Below are positions 9,290-18,049 of a stretch of 64,000 nt of DNA, piece after piece. Made by a program: the position numbers and the translations under genes. The stretch comes from Clostridia bacterium (GTDB lineage: Bacteria; Bacillota; Clostridia; Lachnospirales; Lachnospiraceae): contig QKJQ01000024.1 in assembly GCA_003249225.1 (NCBI GenBank), positions 1 to 64,000 of the forward strand, in the 5' to 3' direction. Position 1 is the first letter of the stretch. Each line of letters begins with the position of its first letter. The notes beneath the pieces are model-generated. The model was not told where the DNA came from. It did not search any database and saw nothing but the letters and a program-made list of their open reading frames with translations.

Positions 9290-11029
9290 TCAAGTCCTGA
9301 CCGGAATATTAATAGACACACAGGTTCCGATTCCGGGTGAACTGTCAATATGCAGTTTGATATCCTCCCTGTAATACAGCTTCAAACGCTTTTCAATGTT
9401 TCTCATTCCATAATGGCTTCCTCCCGGCTTTTCAGAGACAACATTCTCTTTATCCATCCCCTTTCCATCATCGGTTACAGTCAGCAGGATGCGTTTCTCT
9501 TCTATCCATCCATTTACCCTTATAATGCCTCTCCCATCAGGTTTTTCATGGATACCGTGTATCACCGCATTTTCAATCAGCGGCTGAAGTGTTATCTTTG
9601 GTATCATACAAGTCAGGATTTCTTCCTGAACCTCCATTTCAAATTGAATCTTTCCTTTATAACGCATGGATTGGATCTGCATGAATGCTTCACACATTCG
9701 AAGTTCATCTCTGATCTGTATAATATCCGATCCCTTGCTTAGTACCATTCGGTAAAAGGATGACATTGCCTGCAATGCTTCCTGTATGTTATCTGTCTCG
9801 TTCTTCACAGCCATCCAGTTGAGCATATCAAGGGTATTGTAAAGAAAATGCGGGTTGATCTGAGATTGCAGAGCTTTCAGTTCCGCTCCCATCTTCTCCT
9901 GCCCCATAAGGAACTGTTCCTCCATAAGATAATCGACTCTCTGGACCATTCCATTGTACCTGGTGATCAGCCTTCCAATCTCATCTTTATGCTGCGGACC
10001 TTCCATCTTAACGAGCTTTCCATCTTCTTTCATCTTTCTGTCAAGCAGCTTGATTCGGTTCGTTATGGTCTTTGTCATCGGAAGCGCGAGAAGGGACAGT
10101 AAAATGCAGACCAGAAGAAACATCAGCAGCATTTCTTTTGTTGTTCTTGAAGTATCAACATAGATCGAAGCCTTTGGTACGATAGAAATAAACGAAAGAC
10201 TTCCGTTATCCAGCGTGTTCTTCCTTATATAGTATGATACACCATTCACCGCTATCTCGTTGAACTGTACGGAAGAACTTATCGAAATGGAAGATACCAG
10301 CTCCCGGTACTTTTCATAATTTTCATTGGCACAGAGCAGCGTTCCTTCTGCTGTCTCCAGAATAAAAGCCTGATCTTCCAGTGAAGCAATCAAGACGTCT
10401 TCGAAAGCACTTACCTCTGTCAGGACAGAAACCGCTCCGACTGCACTGGTATAGTCATCTTCGTTCCAGATGGAGCGGACAATACCAATGTGATCGACTA
10501 CTTTCGTATACTTGTTCTTCTCCTGCATCGTAACCCAGGTCGGTGCTCCTTTGTTCGCCTGCAGCGTATCGTACCAGTCCTGTTCTGCCAGATAAGAAAG
10601 TGTACGATACCTTGAGCTCTGGTTGCTGGCAACAAGATACGAATCATCAATATAATAGATGATATTCGCTTCCTCCATGTTCAGCTCCAGTGTGTAGGCA
10701 AAATCCGACAAACTCTCAAACAGCAGCAGCTGTTCAACCGTTGATGCATCCGAGTACCGTGATTCCAGTGCGTCACGCAGTGTCTGATTATTCACGGTCG
10801 CCAGTGTTGATACATTGTATATTCTGGTCAGGTAGCTTTCTACCGACTGACAGGTCTGATCAAATCCTTTGTTCAACATATACATTTGCATATCGACTGA
10901 ACTTTTTTTAAGCCGGAACGCAGAGAAGATCACGATAATACCGATCGGTATGATTCCCGTTACAATGATCAGGTATGTGATTTTTTTATTTAGTGCCAGA
11001 TCCTGAAACCAGTTATACATCCGCTTCAT
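9290..11029 (-). CDS. YesM-like sensor histidine kinase
   Basis: A membrane histidine kinase of about 579 residues. A transmembrane helix near 16-40 is followed by an extracellular Cache-like domain (about 45-290), a second helix near 297-318, HAMP, then the His_kinase family domain with the phospho-acceptor in LQSQINPHFLYNTLDMLNW (His about 394). An ATPase domain follows, with TDDGKGM and GGSHYGMRNIEKRL. The start at 11029 has GGAG six bases upstream; an in-frame ATG at 11041 is the alternative. It pairs with the YesN-like regulator 115 bp upstream and probably senses extracellular oligosaccharide, perhaps via the binding protein that follows. Confidence 0.88.
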   Translation of the reverse strand: MKRMYNWFQDLALNKKITYLIIVTGIIPIGIIVIFSAFRLKKSSVDMQMYMLNKGFDQTCQSVESYLTRIYNVSTLATVNNQTLRDALESRYSDASTVEQLLLFESLSDFAYTLELNMEEANIIYYIDDSYLVASNQSSRYRTLSYLAEQDWYDTLQANKGAPTWVTMQEKNKYTKVVDHIGIVRSIWNEDDYTSAVGAVSVLTEVSAFEDVLIASLEDQAFILETAEGTLLCANENYEKYRELVSSISISSSVQFNEIAVNGVSYYIRKNTLDNGSLSFISIVPKASIYVDTSRTTKEMLLMFLLVCILLSLLALPMTKTITNRIKLLDRKMKEDGKLVKMEGPQHKDEIGRLITRYNGMVQRVDYLMEEQFLMGQEKMGAELKALQSQINPHFLYNTLDMLNWMAVKNETDNIQEALQAMSSFYRMVLSKGSDIIQIRDELRMCEAFMQIQSMRYKGKIQFEMEVQEEILTCMIPKITLQPLIENAVIHGIHEKPDGRGIIRVNGWIEEKRILLTVTDDGKGMDKENVVSEKPGGSHYGMRNIEKRLKLYYREDIKLHIDSSPGIGTCVSINIPVRT

Positions 11030-11144
11030 TCCATACTCCATGTCCTGTTTATTATTCTGTTGTATTTTATATCAACGATACTGTTGAGGTCAAAAGGTAT
11101 TTTTTTCATTTTACTCAAAATCTGAATCTGCACACTCTCAGCAC

Positions 11145-12656
11145 TTATATCGTCTGTTTCTTATATTCCAGCGGTGTCATCTGATAGGTCTCTTTAAAGA
11201 CTTTGGCAAAGTAATTCGCATTCGCATAACCGCATCGCTCTGCGACTTCAGTCACATTAAAATGCTCCGCCTCCAGCAGTTGCAGTGCTTTTGACATTCG
11301 AAGATTGCTGACATATTGCTTTAGTGTCACTTTCATCTCCTGACGAAACAGTACATTCAAATGTGTTGCCGACAAACGCATATGATCCGCAATCTCTTGA
11401 ATACTTAAATCGGAATTTTGATAATTCTTTGCTATAAAATCGATCGTATCATTGATGACTTTTGAATACTTTGAATTCCGGTCCAGCTTCTGTATCAGAA
11501 AATATGTCAGATCGTACATCCGCTGTTCCAGTTCGTATATACTCTTTGCATGCTTCATTGACAGAAGATAGTCTTCTGCATTTCCTGCGCAGCCGCTAAG
11601 GTCAAAATAATCCGGGTGATCCTGCAGCACATTTCCGGCAAACGACTGGAACAGTAAGATTACCTGCTCTTTCTGGTAATACCTTCGATCGGCAAACCGA
11701 CTGACCAGCTGGTGTATCCACTCTTCCATTTTGTATGGAGTCGTTTTATACACCTGCATGAACTCACTAGAAAGCCCCGGCTCCAGCGTCTGTTGCAGCA
11801 AAGCATGCTCGTCTACTTCAAAGTAATGACACTCCTCATCATAAAAGGCATAATTAAGCGCAATCCTTGCCGTGGCATAACTGCTGCTGATATTCATAAG
11901 ATCAGAGACAAGGAACCCGACTCCTGTAACAAGCTTTGGCCAGGCAAGAGCAAAGGACTGATGCGCGGCATCTACTGCTCTCCTATCCATGTTTTTGTAG
12001 GCTGTGATTGCAATGCTTATCTTTGCTTCCAGAAAACCACAAAGACAAAAGATATTCCTCTCCATGAACCAGGCAGGTATATCTTTCATCAGATCATCGT
12101 TGTTCGTCATTCCGTCTTTGTCCCACAGGATCAGGCAATTGTATTCTTCTCCTGTCGGAAATCCTATCTCTCTGCACATAGGAAGAATCATATCTTTTGC
12201 TATATCTTTGCAAATCAGTGTATTGGCTAACTTTTGTTTTTTAAAGTCAAGATTATCAAGTGACAGCCTCTTATTCTTCTTTTTCCTGTTCACTTCCATT
12301 ACTGCCTTTTCAACCGCTTCCGTGACCTGCCGGATGCTGATCGGTTTTTCCACAAAGGCGACGGCAGATAACTCTATGGCACTTTTCAAATACTCTATTT
12401 CAAGATATCCGCTCATGAATATAACAATACAGTCCGGGTTCAGCTGCAGCATTTCCCTGGCAAATTCTATCCCATCCATCTTTGGCATCCTGATATCTGT
12501 CAGAATAATATCCGGACGAAACCACCTGGCAATGCCAAGTGCCGCGCTGCCGTCCCTCGCCTGCAGAATTTCATTAATTCCGTAGTCCTGCCAGCCCACA
12601 CCTTCAACGAGTCCTTCTCGTGTATAATCTTCGTCATCCGCCACAAGCATCCGCAT
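11145..12656 (-). CDS. YesN-like response regulator with AraC output
   Basis: A 503-residue regulator. The receiver domain spans 1-120 with acidic pocket D7/D8, phospho-acceptor D54 in LTDIRMPKMDG, and the conserved Lys in EKPIS. A long middle region of unknown fold follows, then an AraC helix-turn-helix pair in the last 100 residues (LSIQEIADHMRLSATHLNVLFRQ; RCGYANANYFAKVFKE). A strong AGGAG site precedes the ATG. It is the cognate regulator of the kinase just downstream, likely controlling the transport and hydrolase genes here. Confidence 0.9.
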   Translation of the reverse strand: MRMLVADDEDYTREGLVEGVGWQDYGINEILQARDGSAALGIARWFRPDIILTDIRMPKMDGIEFAREMLQLNPDCIVIFMSGYLEIEYLKSAIELSAVAFVEKPISIRQVTEAVEKAVMEVNRKKKNKRLSLDNLDFKKQKLANTLICKDIAKDMILPMCREIGFPTGEEYNCLILWDKDGMTNNDDLMKDIPAWFMERNIFCLCGFLEAKISIAITAYKNMDRRAVDAAHQSFALAWPKLVTGVGFLVSDLMNISSSYATARIALNYAFYDEECHYFEVDEHALLQQTLEPGLSSEFMQVYKTTPYKMEEWIHQLVSRFADRRYYQKEQVILLFQSFAGNVLQDHPDYFDLSGCAGNAEDYLLSMKHAKSIYELEQRMYDLTYFLIQKLDRNSKYSKVINDTIDFIAKNYQNSDLSIQEIADHMRLSATHLNVLFRQEMKVTLKQYVSNLRMSKALQLLEAEHFNVTEVAERCGYANANYFAKVFKETYQMTPLEYKKQTI

Positions 12657-12820
12657 AGTACACCTTCTCCTGTCTGCGTAATTTTCGTATTTATATCATG
12701 CTCCATAAAATTGTACATTTCCCCACTTATAATTATATTCGAAAGATAATCCTATGACTATAGTAAAAAAACAAGAATTCGGGTACTTTTTATCTGTTCA
12801 GGAAAATGAGTTGTAACATA

Positions 12821-14323
12821 TCACGGCTTCCATACAATCTGCTCTGTAAAATCCATAATCTCCACTTCATTGTTTTGTGCAGAATGGATCTTTTTACCTG
12901 ACACCTGAAGGTTCTCAATGCTAACATTTTGCACTTGACGTTCGTAATCGAATCCTTTTATGCAGGAAGGTACCGGATTTGTACCTGAATAGGTGATATT
13001 CTTCAATGTAATGTCTTTTATCCCTTTCCCGGGGGCCGGATTGTAATGCGGGTTGCATTTTACCTGAAAATCGAACACCTTCCCATGTTCGAACGGTTCG
13101 ATCCGGATATCCTCGTAAATTACATTTTGCACCATATTATTATCACCTGCGTTGATGGCAAGGCAGCCAAGATACTCTGCCTGTATTTCATGGTGTTCTA
13201 AGATGTCGATGTTCTGAAAATGTATCCGTTCAATCAGATTTCCGCCTTGTTCGGAATCACCGTGTGTGCCGATGTTCGTCGGATGCGCTACGTCAGCCCA
13301 AAGAACTGAATTTTTAATGGTTATATCTCGGCTTGCTCCGTGATACTCCCACCTGCCGCCATAGATTGCGATGCAGTCGTCGGAGGTTCGAAGGAAACAA
13401 TTATCAATCGTTACATTCTCACAGCTCATCATGTCAAATCCGTCGCTCCAGCCTTCGCAGCTAAAGGTCTTTACATTTTGTATTGTTATACCGGCAGAAC
13501 CGCCCAAAAGTAAAGTGTAATGAGGAGGATTGATGAACGTGATCCCTTCGATTCTGATGTTCCTGCAATGACTGATCCGTATCCCGCGGATGGCCTGGAA
13601 CCTTGCAAACATAGACTGGTCGATTACCCCACGCCCTGTGATTTCCACATTCTCGATATCCTCACATACAAAACCTCCATAGATTACCGCACCGCCGCAT
13701 AGAGTGATCTTCGTATCAGAGGGCAGTCTCAGGACAGCTTCTTCGATATAATAGAGTCCCGGTTCAAAAACCAATTCTCTTCCCTTTGGCATTGCCTCCA
13801 GCTTTTTTACCGTCTCTCTGTCGATGGTGACCGGCCTGTTGTTGCTTCCTTTCAAGCGTAGACAGCACTCTATGCCGTTTGCTTCACCGCATTTTTCTTC
13901 GTTCTTTTTTTCATTTGTTTCCATCTCTTGATGATTATCAATTCTATGGCTTATCTTTCCGGCAAAAAGATGAAGGTTATGGAATCTGTCTTTGTTGATC
14001 TCAACAGACAAATTCGCTGGATCGCTTAACACAAAACGAATTGTATTCCTGTCTATCTTCGCCGTAATATTTCGATGCAGCGGCCGGATGTCTGCCTGAT
14101 AAATCTCCATGACCGGAGCGGTTACCTCAACTTCTACCTCTCCTTCAAAATCAAACATAGCCATTCCTGCCATTCGAACATCGTGCATATCTACTCTGAC
14201 CTGATAACATGAGATTTCTTTCCACTGTAAGTCTTCTATCCTGCGAACCCGGATTTTATATGAAGTGTTCTGTGAAGCCCCCTCCGGGATTGAATATACG
14301 ATGACCCTGTCTTCCTTTTGCAT
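12821..14323 (-). CDS. GH28 polygalacturonase-type glycoside hydrolase
   Basis: A 500-residue GH28 protein of the right-handed beta-helix fold that hydrolyses galacturonide or rhamnogalacturonide links. GH28 marks are SDGFDMMSCENV, TSDDCIAIYGGR (catalytic Asp pair) and GTHGDSEQGG. The first 150 residues form a beta-sandwich-like extension before the helix. No signal peptide is seen, so it may act in the cytoplasm on imported oligomers. A GGAGGAAG site precedes the start. It sits upstream of yesN with 165 bp between, behind its own promoter. Confidence 0.88.
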   Translation of the reverse strand: MQKEDRVIVYSIPEGASQNTSYKIRVRRIEDLQWKEISCYQVRVDMHDVRMAGMAMFDFEGEVEVEVTAPVMEIYQADIRPLHRNITAKIDRNTIRFVLSDPANLSVEINKDRFHNLHLFAGKISHRIDNHQEMETNEKKNEEKCGEANGIECCLRLKGSNNRPVTIDRETVKKLEAMPKGRELVFEPGLYYIEEAVLRLPSDTKITLCGGAVIYGGFVCEDIENVEITGRGVIDQSMFARFQAIRGIRISHCRNIRIEGITFINPPHYTLLLGGSAGITIQNVKTFSCEGWSDGFDMMSCENVTIDNCFLRTSDDCIAIYGGRWEYHGASRDITIKNSVLWADVAHPTNIGTHGDSEQGGNLIERIHFQNIDILEHHEIQAEYLGCLAINAGDNNMVQNVIYEDIRIEPFEHGKVFDFQVKCNPHYNPAPGKGIKDITLKNITYSGTNPVPSCIKGFDYERQVQNVSIENLQVSGKKIHSAQNNEVEIMDFTEQIVWKP

Positions 14324-14361
14324 CTCTTCCTCCTTCTATGCAATTCATTATTCTTATGTAA

Positions 14362-14390
14362 AGTATAATAAGTAAAGAGTCAGGTCACAA
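14362..14390 (-). promoter_or_regulatory. Promoter of the GH28 gene
   Basis: On the minus strand TTGTGA (14385-14390) and TATACT (14362-14367) are separated by 17 bp, about 40 bp upstream of the GH28 start. Confidence 0.6.
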
Positions 14391-14410
14391 TGTATAACCA
14401 TGCTTTTCAC

Positions 14411-14440
14411 TGATCTTTTATGCTTTTTTAGGAAAGATCA
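14411..14440. promoter_or_regulatory. Operator-like inverted repeat between divergent genes
   Basis: TGATCTTT (14411-14418) and AAAGATCA (14433-14440) form 8-bp perfect arms between the divergent promoters of the GH28 and DMT-transporter genes. It could be an operator or a weak hairpin. Confidence 0.35.
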
Positions 14441-14448
14441 CAGAATGG

Positions 14449-14478
14449 TTGTACACAGTGCCTGGTATGCGGTATAGT
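14449..14478 (+). promoter_or_regulatory. Promoter of the DMT transporter gene
   Basis: TTGTAC (14449-14454) and TATAGT (14473-14478) are 18 bp apart on the plus strand, about 100 bp upstream of the likely start. Confidence 0.5.
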
Positions 14479-14584
14479 AGTAATATCAGCTTGAATAAAC
14501 AAAAGTATACTTTGTATTATCCCTGTGCATAACAATCGGAGGGTAAGAATCACTCCCTTCACCCAGCATTATAGAATATATCAG

Positions 14585-15487
14585 ATGAAAGTGAGCCTCC
14601 CCATGAAAAGCGCAAGAATCAAATTCTTATTATCCATGATCATTGTCGGCAGTGTCGGTCTCTTTGTTAAGAGTATCCCCTATTCATCCTCACAGATCGC
14701 CCTGATCCGTGGTATCCTGGGCTGCTTTTTTGTTATGGTATTCAGTCTGCTTACCGGGCAGAAACCGGATTGTAAAAGCATTCTGCAAAATCGATGGACG
14801 CTTCTCTTTTCCGGTATTGCCCTTGGTGTGAACTGGATCCTGCTTTTTGAGGCTTACCGCTACACAACGATCTCCATCGCGACCATCTGCTACTACTTTG
14901 CTCCCGTACTTGTAATAATCCTGTCCCCTGTTATTCTAAAAGAAAAGCTGACTGTAACAAAAGTAGTCGGAATCTTTGCTGCTCTGATCGGTCTTGCTCT
15001 GATAACCGGCGTCAGTACAGGGACCGGGACGCAGGATCTCATCGGTATTTTCTACGGACTAGGCGCTGCTGCTTTTTATGCCACTGTGGTATTCCTTAAC
15101 AAACGCCTGACGAACATCTCAGGGATCGACAGCACGATCGTGCAGCTTGGAATTTCAGCCATTGCCCTGCTTCCTTACGTATTAATAACAGAAAAGAGCC
15201 ATATTTCTTTTGGAAATACAAGCTCCCTTGTTCTGCTGCTGATTGTCGGCGTTCTGCACACCGGTGTTGTTTATCTGCTTTATTTTTCTTCTGTACAAAA
15301 GCTTCCGGGCCAAAGCATTGCTGCGTTAAGTTATATTGACCCGGTTACCGCTATTCTTTTATCCACACTGATCCTGCGGGAAGGGCTTACGATTCCACAG
15401 ATCATCGGCGGTCTGTTGATCCTTGGTGCAACGTTTGTGAATGAAATGCTGGCAGGAAGACGAAGAAAGGTTCAACCTTGCGAATAA
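14585..15487 (+). CDS. EamA/DMT-family membrane transporter
   Basis: About 300 residues with ten predicted transmembrane helices in two EamA repeats, typical of drug/metabolite exporters such as RhaT/YdcZ relatives. The start is uncertain: ATG at 14585, ATG at 14603 (with GTGAG seven bases upstream), or GTG at 14525; the first hydrophobic helix begins just after the 14603 start. The C-terminus is basic (GRRRKVQPCE). Substrate unknown. It is divergent from GH28 and followed 115 bp later by a methyltransferase. Confidence 0.8.
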   Translation: MKVSLPMKSARIKFLLSMIIVGSVGLFVKSIPYSSSQIALIRGILGCFFVMVFSLLTGQKPDCKSILQNRWTLLFSGIALGVNWILLFEAYRYTTISIATICYYFAPVLVIILSPVILKEKLTVTKVVGIFAALIGLALITGVSTGTGTQDLIGIFYGLGAAAFYATVVFLNKRLTNISGIDSTIVQLGISAIALLPYVLITEKSHISFGNTSSLVLLLIVGVLHTGVVYLLYFSSVQKLPGQSIAALSYIDPVTAILLSTLILREGLTIPQIIGGLLILGATFVNEMLAGRRRKVQPCE

Positions 15488-15602
15488 TAAGGTTTTCTGC
15501 ATTTGAAAAAGATCAATACCTGACTAAAATATCTTTTTTCCGGCATTACTATAAAACTATAAATCCGGTATACATACCAAATAAAAATCTCGGAGGTACT
15601 TT

Positions 15603-16385
15603 ATGGCAGTTATCAAAGGATTGGAATGGACATTCAATACAGAAGCAGAAAAATACGAGAAGATGCGTCCCGGCTATGTTCCTGCTCTTTACGATGATAT
15701 CTTTCACTTTATACCAATCAGTAACAAAAGTAATGTCCTGGAGATCGGAATCGGCGGAGGTCAGGCGACTCTCCCAATCCTGCGGACGGGATGTAAACTG
15801 ACCGCTGTGGAATACGGTGAGAATTTTGTTACTCTCTGCCAAAAGAAGTTCGAAGATTTTGCAAACTTTACTGCCGTTGCTTCAAAGTTCGAAGATTACC
15901 CTTTTGAAAATGATTCCTTAGATCTGATCTACTCCGCTTCTGCCTTTCACTGGGTACCAGAAGAGATCGGGTACAATAAAGTCTTTGCCTTGTTAAAAAG
16001 CGGCGGTGCTTTTGCGCGGTTCGCTAATCATCCCTACAAAGACAAAGGCAGGGAAGCGATTCACGAAGCAATTCAGAAGATTTATGCTGTTTATATGCCG
16101 GATTCAAAATTCGGCAGAGAATACAGCGAAGAAGATGCCTTTCTTCGTGCAAAGATTGCCGGAAAATATGGTTTTACCGATATCTCTCACAAGCTTTATC
16201 ACAGGACCAGACACTTTACGGCCGCCGAATACATTGAATTACTCGGTACTTATTCCGATCATATTGCGATTCCTGAAATAACGCGAAATAAATTCTTTTT
16301 TGAGATTGAAGAAGCAATAAATAGTCTTGGAGGAGAGATCACCATGTATGATACCCTCGACCTGGAGCTTGCAAGAAAACCCTGA
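15603..16385 (+). CDS. Class I SAM-dependent methyltransferase
   Basis: A 260-residue protein with the Methyltransf_11-type SAM site: VLEIGIGGGQATLPIL (motif I, about 45-60), AVEYG (motif II), and SASAFHWVP (motif IV region). A CGGAGG site precedes the ATG. The substrate cannot be inferred; relatives act on small molecules such as aconitate-like acids. Probably cotranscribed with the DMT transporter. Confidence 0.8.
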   Translation: MAVIKGLEWTFNTEAEKYEKMRPGYVPALYDDIFHFIPISNKSNVLEIGIGGGQATLPILRTGCKLTAVEYGENFVTLCQKKFEDFANFTAVASKFEDYPFENDSLDLIYSASAFHWVPEEIGYNKVFALLKSGGAFARFANHPYKDKGREAIHEAIQKIYAVYMPDSKFGREYSEEDAFLRAKIAGKYGFTDISHKLYHRTRHFTAAEYIELLGTYSDHIAIPEITRNKFFFEIEEAINSLGGEITMYDTLDLELARKP

Positions 16386-16421
16386 ATGCAGGTAATCTTT
16401 TATTTCTGACTGCGTCCATTA

Positions 16422-16886
16422 TTAGTACCATTTCTTGATCAGATTATCCTGCTTTTTCGTTTTGCCCCTGTAGTTGAAGAATTTCTGCGGTATCAGGAAG
16501 GCGATCATAATTCCAAAAGCAATGGCAAGTCCGATGCCCATTGTTTCTCTTGCATATTCACTGGCAAGTTCCATCTGGTTCATGAATACATAGTAAGCCG
16601 TAAAATAAATTCCGGTTCCCGGTACCAGAGGAAATATTCCCGCAATCAGGAATACAATCACAGGAACGCGTCTGTTTACGGCAAAAATGCGAGATATAAG
16701 CGCAACAACAATCGTTCCCGCAAGAGAGGCCAGGGGAATGGATTCAATCCAGTTATAGGCGATCAGATAGAACAACCATCCTGTCATACCGGTCAAACCA
16801 CAAAAAAGGTATTCTTTTCTTGGTGTACTAAAAAGAATGGAAAATGATATGGTAGCTATGCATGCTGCAATTAATTGTGTTATCAT
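16422..16886 (-). CDS. ThrE-type threonine/serine exporter, small subunit (ThrE_2)
   Basis: A 154-residue membrane protein with four to five helices, matching the YjjB/DUF3815 half of split ThrE exporters. Its start follows AGGAGG and lies 11 bp after the larger half, so both are made together. In corynebacteria the halves are fused in ThrE. It presumably exports serine, threonine or related small molecules. Confidence 0.82.
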   Translation of the reverse strand: MITQLIAACIATISFSILFSTPRKEYLFCGLTGMTGWLFYLIAYNWIESIPLASLAGTIVVALISRIFAVNRRVPVIVFLIAGIFPLVPGTGIYFTAYYVFMNQMELASEYARETMGIGLAIAFGIMIAFLIPQKFFNYRGKTKKQDNLIKKWY

Positions 16887-16897
16887 GAGTTCCTCCT

Positions 16898-17716
16898 TTA
16901 TCGTATCGCATGCCAGATCAGCATGACGATTCCCACACCAACCGCAATACTGATCGAAACAAGCAGTGCATTTACCAGACGCACGGTACCGGACAGATAA
17001 TCGCTGTTAAAAAAATTACGAACCGCAGTGGTGAACGATACGCCCGGCACAAGACATATGATGGAACCTATCATTATGCTATTAATGTTATCTCCAATTC
17101 CGATTGAATAAAGAAGAATGGATACGACAGTAACCAGTGAACTGCCAAATACGATTCGCAGCATTTCGGGTGTCTTTGCCTTTTGCATCATGATCAAAAC
17201 AATATACAATACAAATCCCGCAAAAAAGGAGACCAGACTGTCATACAGTGTTCCGCCAAGCAGATAACAAAAGGATGCGCTGCCGATTCCGGCGAATAGT
17301 ATCGTCAGTTTTTTTGTCTCATAAGGAAGTACTTCGATTCTTTTCAATTCTTCCATTGCATCCTCAACACGGTACCTGCCGCTGACGATTTCTCTGGAAA
17401 CTCTGTTTACTTCTGTTACACGCCCCAGATGAATAGGCGACAGCGGAATATGTTTGACCTGACCGGTCCTGCTGTCTTTTCCTTCTATCTTCATAGTGGT
17501 AATAATTCCATTTGCCAGAACGAAAGTATCAAGGTCATTTACTTGAAAGTGCCCTGCAATGATCTTCATGGTCTCTTCCACGCGGAATATCTCTGCTCCA
17601 TTCTCGAGCAGTATCTTCCCTGCCAGCATAATAAGATCAAAAACGTCATTCTGATCAATCTCTGCTGTATTCTCAATTTTTCTGTTAACCTGAACCAGAC
17701 TGTCTATCACGGACAT
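16898..17716 (-). CDS. ThrE-type threonine/serine exporter, large subunit (DUF1212)
   Basis: A 272-residue partner of the YjjP/DUF1212 family. The cytoplasmic N-terminal part (about 20-125) carries the family pattern LAGKILLENGAEIFRVEETM, and five helices follow to the C-terminus. The start is the ATG at 17716 with AGGT upstream. Together with the next gene it makes the two-part exporter. The leader contains a stable hairpin. Confidence 0.85.
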   Translation of the reverse strand: MSVIDSLVQVNRKIENTAEIDQNDVFDLIMLAGKILLENGAEIFRVEETMKIIAGHFQVNDLDTFVLANGIITTMKIEGKDSRTGQVKHIPLSPIHLGRVTEVNRVSREIVSGRYRVEDAMEELKRIEVLPYETKKLTILFAGIGSASFCYLLGGTLYDSLVSFFAGFVLYIVLIMMQKAKTPEMLRIVFGSSLVTVVSILLYSIGIGDNINSIMIGSIICLVPGVSFTTAVRNFFNSDYLSGTVRLVNALLVSISIAVGVGIVMLIWHAIR

Positions 17717-17747
17717 TCGGAATACCTGCTTTCCCTTTTCTTATCCC

Positions 17748-17784
17748 TTTTACAGAGGCAGTTCCTGCTGCCCTGACTGTAAAA
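17748..17784 (-). promoter_or_regulatory. Leader hairpin upstream of the ThrE-type operon
   Basis: TTTTACAG (17748-17755) pairs with CTGTAAAA (17777-17784), and inside it GGCAG (17757-17761) pairs with CTGCC (17768-17772). It lies 32-68 bases upstream of the start on the minus strand and lacks a T-tract there, so it may be an RNA control element or an operator. Confidence 0.35.
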
Positions 17785-17982
17785 ATAATTCCTTACATGT
17801 GTAAATTAATCATAAAATCGGACAATTGTAAAGTTATTTTTTAGAATAATGCCTTTGTCTCGTTGCTCTATCAGAACCAGAGAATATATACAGGATTTTG
17901 CTGTCTTGTTAGTCGTGACTATTTTCTTTAATAATGCTTATTGTTTCTATATCAATGCAGAATAATTTGTGTAAACATTGAA

Positions 17983-18029
17983 AATCAGGACCCAAGTACC
18001 GCTATACCGTACTCAGATCCTGACTTTTT
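17983..18029 (-). terminator. Terminator after glutamate dehydrogenase, possibly bidirectional
   Basis: TCAGGA (17985-17990) pairs with TCCTGA (18018-18023), with an inner AGTAC/GTACT stem. It is flanked by AAAA on one side and CTTTTT on the other, 20 bp after the gdh stop. Confidence 0.65.
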
Positions 18030-18049
18030 ACCTTTTCTATTTTACTTGT

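Larger units (their letters stand above)
17717..18049. other. 333-nt intergenic region
   Basis: It lies between the ThrE-type operon and glutamate dehydrogenase. It holds the thrE leader hairpin (17748-17784) and the gdh terminator (17983-18029). The middle is AT-rich with nothing recognisable. Confidence 0.5.
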
